From: an uncultured Eubacteriales bacterium
GTDB lineage: Bacteria > Bacillota > Clostridia > Christensenellales > CAG-917
Direction of reading: 5' to 3'
Assembly (NCBI GenBank): GCA_900545885.1
Contig: URAF01000015.1
Location: 1-39,713, forward strand
Length of the DNA: 39,713 nucleotides
Made by a program: the position numbers and the translations under genes. The first letter of the stretch is position 1. Every line of letters begins with the position of its first letter. Of this stretch, positions 39,440 to 39,713 are shown one piece after another. The notes below the pieces were generated by a model that saw nothing but the letters and a program-made list of their open reading frames with translations, was not told the origin of the DNA and made no database searches.

Positions 39440-39713
39440 CCAAAAGCGCGCAAACGCGATAATCAACGTTTAATGCTCGAATGTCGGGATAGCTTGACGG
39501 GAAGGACGCATATCCGCATATTGCCGCGTTGCACATTCCTTTTTTCGACGGTCAAAGGCTTTGAGTGTGCAGTTTTAACAATGGACGGTGGCATTGAACG
39601 ACAGTGTTCTAATTGACGCCTGCGGCGCAGAGCGGCGGAGTTCAATTCGACATTTGACAGAGGTCGGAAAAACGGGAAAAGAATAAACGGAAAAGGCAAA
39701 ATAAAAACGGCGG
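39440..39713. other. Intergenic sequence at window end, no gene seen
   Basis: No credible coding frame, terminator or structured RNA recognised in these 274 bases. A gene could begin just beyond the edge. Confidence 0.5.

Noticed and set aside
1..39713. tRNA or rRNA genes
   Set aside because: No T-arm GGTTCGAATCC-type motif with a cloverleaf, and no rRNA-like sequence, was found on either strand.
1..39713. Insertion sequences, prophage or attachment sites
   Set aside because: No transposase, integrase or phage gene, and no paired terminal inverted repeats were seen.

Overview
The window looks like the chromosome of a strictly anaerobic Gram-positive bacterium, most likely an uncultured member of the Clostridia. 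Genes are tightly packed and often overlap by 1-17 bases. Strong AGGAGG-type ribosome sites and sigma-A promoters are common. Solute-binding proteins are lipoproteins, and the metabolism is oxygen-sensitive (tungsten-type aldehyde ferredoxin oxidoreductase, radical-SAM MoaA, iron-sulfur flavoproteins, nickel enzymes). I assign no species.

Layout. 1-650: three tandem 217-218 bp units, each ending in a rho-independent terminator and carrying a CCTCCTT-like (anti-Shine-Dalgarno) stretch, candidate multicopy small RNAs. 734-1651: a membrane protein of unknown function. 1843-4170: thioredoxin, a single-domain rhodanese and a CoA-disulfide/persulfide reductase fused to a rhodanese, with a divergently oriented Crp/Fnr regulator (4324-4983). 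5200-5386: a probable structured RNA. 5503-6973: an FkbM-type methyltransferase and a short DtxR-family regulator. 7198-16107 (minus strand): one long operon for nickel: two ABC ATPases, a lipoprotein binding protein, two permeases, a histidine-rich TPR protein, then larE, larB, larC, which make the nickel-pincer cofactor of lactate racemase. Its leader contains two hairpins with identical loops, the second overlapping a terminator.

16365-17626: a DUF3842 protein and a ThiF/MoeB-type adenylyltransferase. 17853-25715: a tungsten-enzyme operon with the aldehyde ferredoxin oxidoreductase, MoaD-like carrier, MogA/MoaB, MoeA, a second MoeA fused to a periplasmic-binding-like domain, MoaA, MoaC and a MOSC protein. 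25902-28248: the tungstate importer TupABC on the opposite strand, preceded by a Moco/Tuco-type riboswitch. Uptake, cofactor synthesis and enzyme therefore sit together; MoaE and LarA are not in the window.

28644-35081: glycerate kinase and a C69-family Ntn hydrolase; then acyl-AMP ligase, acyl carrier protein and acyl-ACP thioesterase, divergent from a flavoprotein resembling the polyunsaturated fatty acid isomerase of Propionibacterium acnes. 35508-39376: hypB, a large iron-sulfur/FAD/NADPH oxidoreductase and hypA, with no hydrogenase structural gene nearby. Nickel handling thus occurs twice (lar/ABC operon and hypAB). The least explained elements are the tandem RNA units, the nickel-operon leader, the His-rich TPR protein and the fatty-acid isomerase/ACP locus.
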